Of a stretch of DNA of 64,000 nucleotides, positions 63,929-64,000 are shown in pieces. Position 1 is the first letter of the stretch, and the number at the start of each line of letters is the position of its first letter. The position numbers and the translations under genes are program-made. This stretch comes from M3007 sp031425155 (GTDB taxonomy: Bacteria > Bacteroidota > Bacteroidia > Chitinophagales > Saprospiraceae): contig JANPIV010000068.1 of the NCBI GenBank assembly GCA_031425155.1, positions 59,909 through 123,908 of the forward strand, given 5' to 3'. The notes beneath the pieces are model-generated. The model worked only from the letters and a program-made list of their open reading frames with translations, ran no database searches and was not told the DNA's origin.

Positions 63929-64000
63929 AAAGCCACACGTAATGAGTACGATGCAAAGTACGCCCAAACGGGCGAAGTATCCAAGCGACATGAGCAAGAA

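Overview
The window is a chromosomal stretch of a Bacteroidota bacterium, probably a Saprospiraceae/Haliscomenobacter-like member. This is inferred from protein families only. The supporting families are a SusD protein, two GH32 enzymes and a large secreted protein with type IX secretion (T9SS) C-terminal sorting domains, DUF5686, TonB-C and GYF_2 proteins, an alpha-2-macroglobulin, promoters of the TTTG/TAnnTTTG type, and a CHAT-STAND-WD40 protein. No rRNA, CRISPR array or intact transposon was seen.

Layout. 1-7263 (+) is the end of a fructan (levan/inulin-type) utilisation locus: SusD C-terminus, a surface lipoprotein, an intact GH32, a broken PD-(D/E)XK transposase, and a second GH32 that is frameshifted in its catalytic NDPNG motif and lacks part of its propeller. 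7388-13000 holds small housekeeping and unknown genes plus the 2-oxoglutarate dehydrogenase E2 subunit. 13491-25525 (+) encodes envelope proteins: an M16 peptidase, a TonB-C protein, a lipoprotein and a thioester-type alpha-2-macroglobulin. 25659-29438 (-) is a lone, AT-rich STAND-like NTPase with a nuclease-like N-terminus, a defence candidate. 29567-35491 carries a lipoprotein, a secreted protein, ogt, pgpA and a DUF5686 outer-membrane protein.

35862-39257 (-) is a three-gene unit of serine palmitoyltransferase, GNAT acyltransferase and SDR reductase, which together would make dihydroceramide. A TetR regulator follows, and closely matching inverted repeats lie upstream of both the TetR gene and the spt operon. 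Next come two GT4 glycosyltransferases flanking a flippase-like membrane protein, then tRNA-Ala(GGC) and an AT-rich island (membrane protein, DUF4145 protein, XRE regulator).

50541-63928 (-) is the most unusual region. It is one long same-strand block of a WD40-TPR protein, three small mostly exported proteins, a TPR histidine kinase, a LuxR-type response regulator, a CHAT protease-STAND NTPase-TM-WD40 protein, and three paralogous secreted proteins built from a ~90-residue 'WRG' repeat. The predicted topology puts the CHAT/NTPase in the cytoplasm and the WD40 propeller and WRG proteins outside it, which suggests an envelope-sensing, protease-triggered signalling or cell-death system.

Several dispersed palindromes occur between genes, including two copies of a hairpin repeat that differ by compensatory changes.
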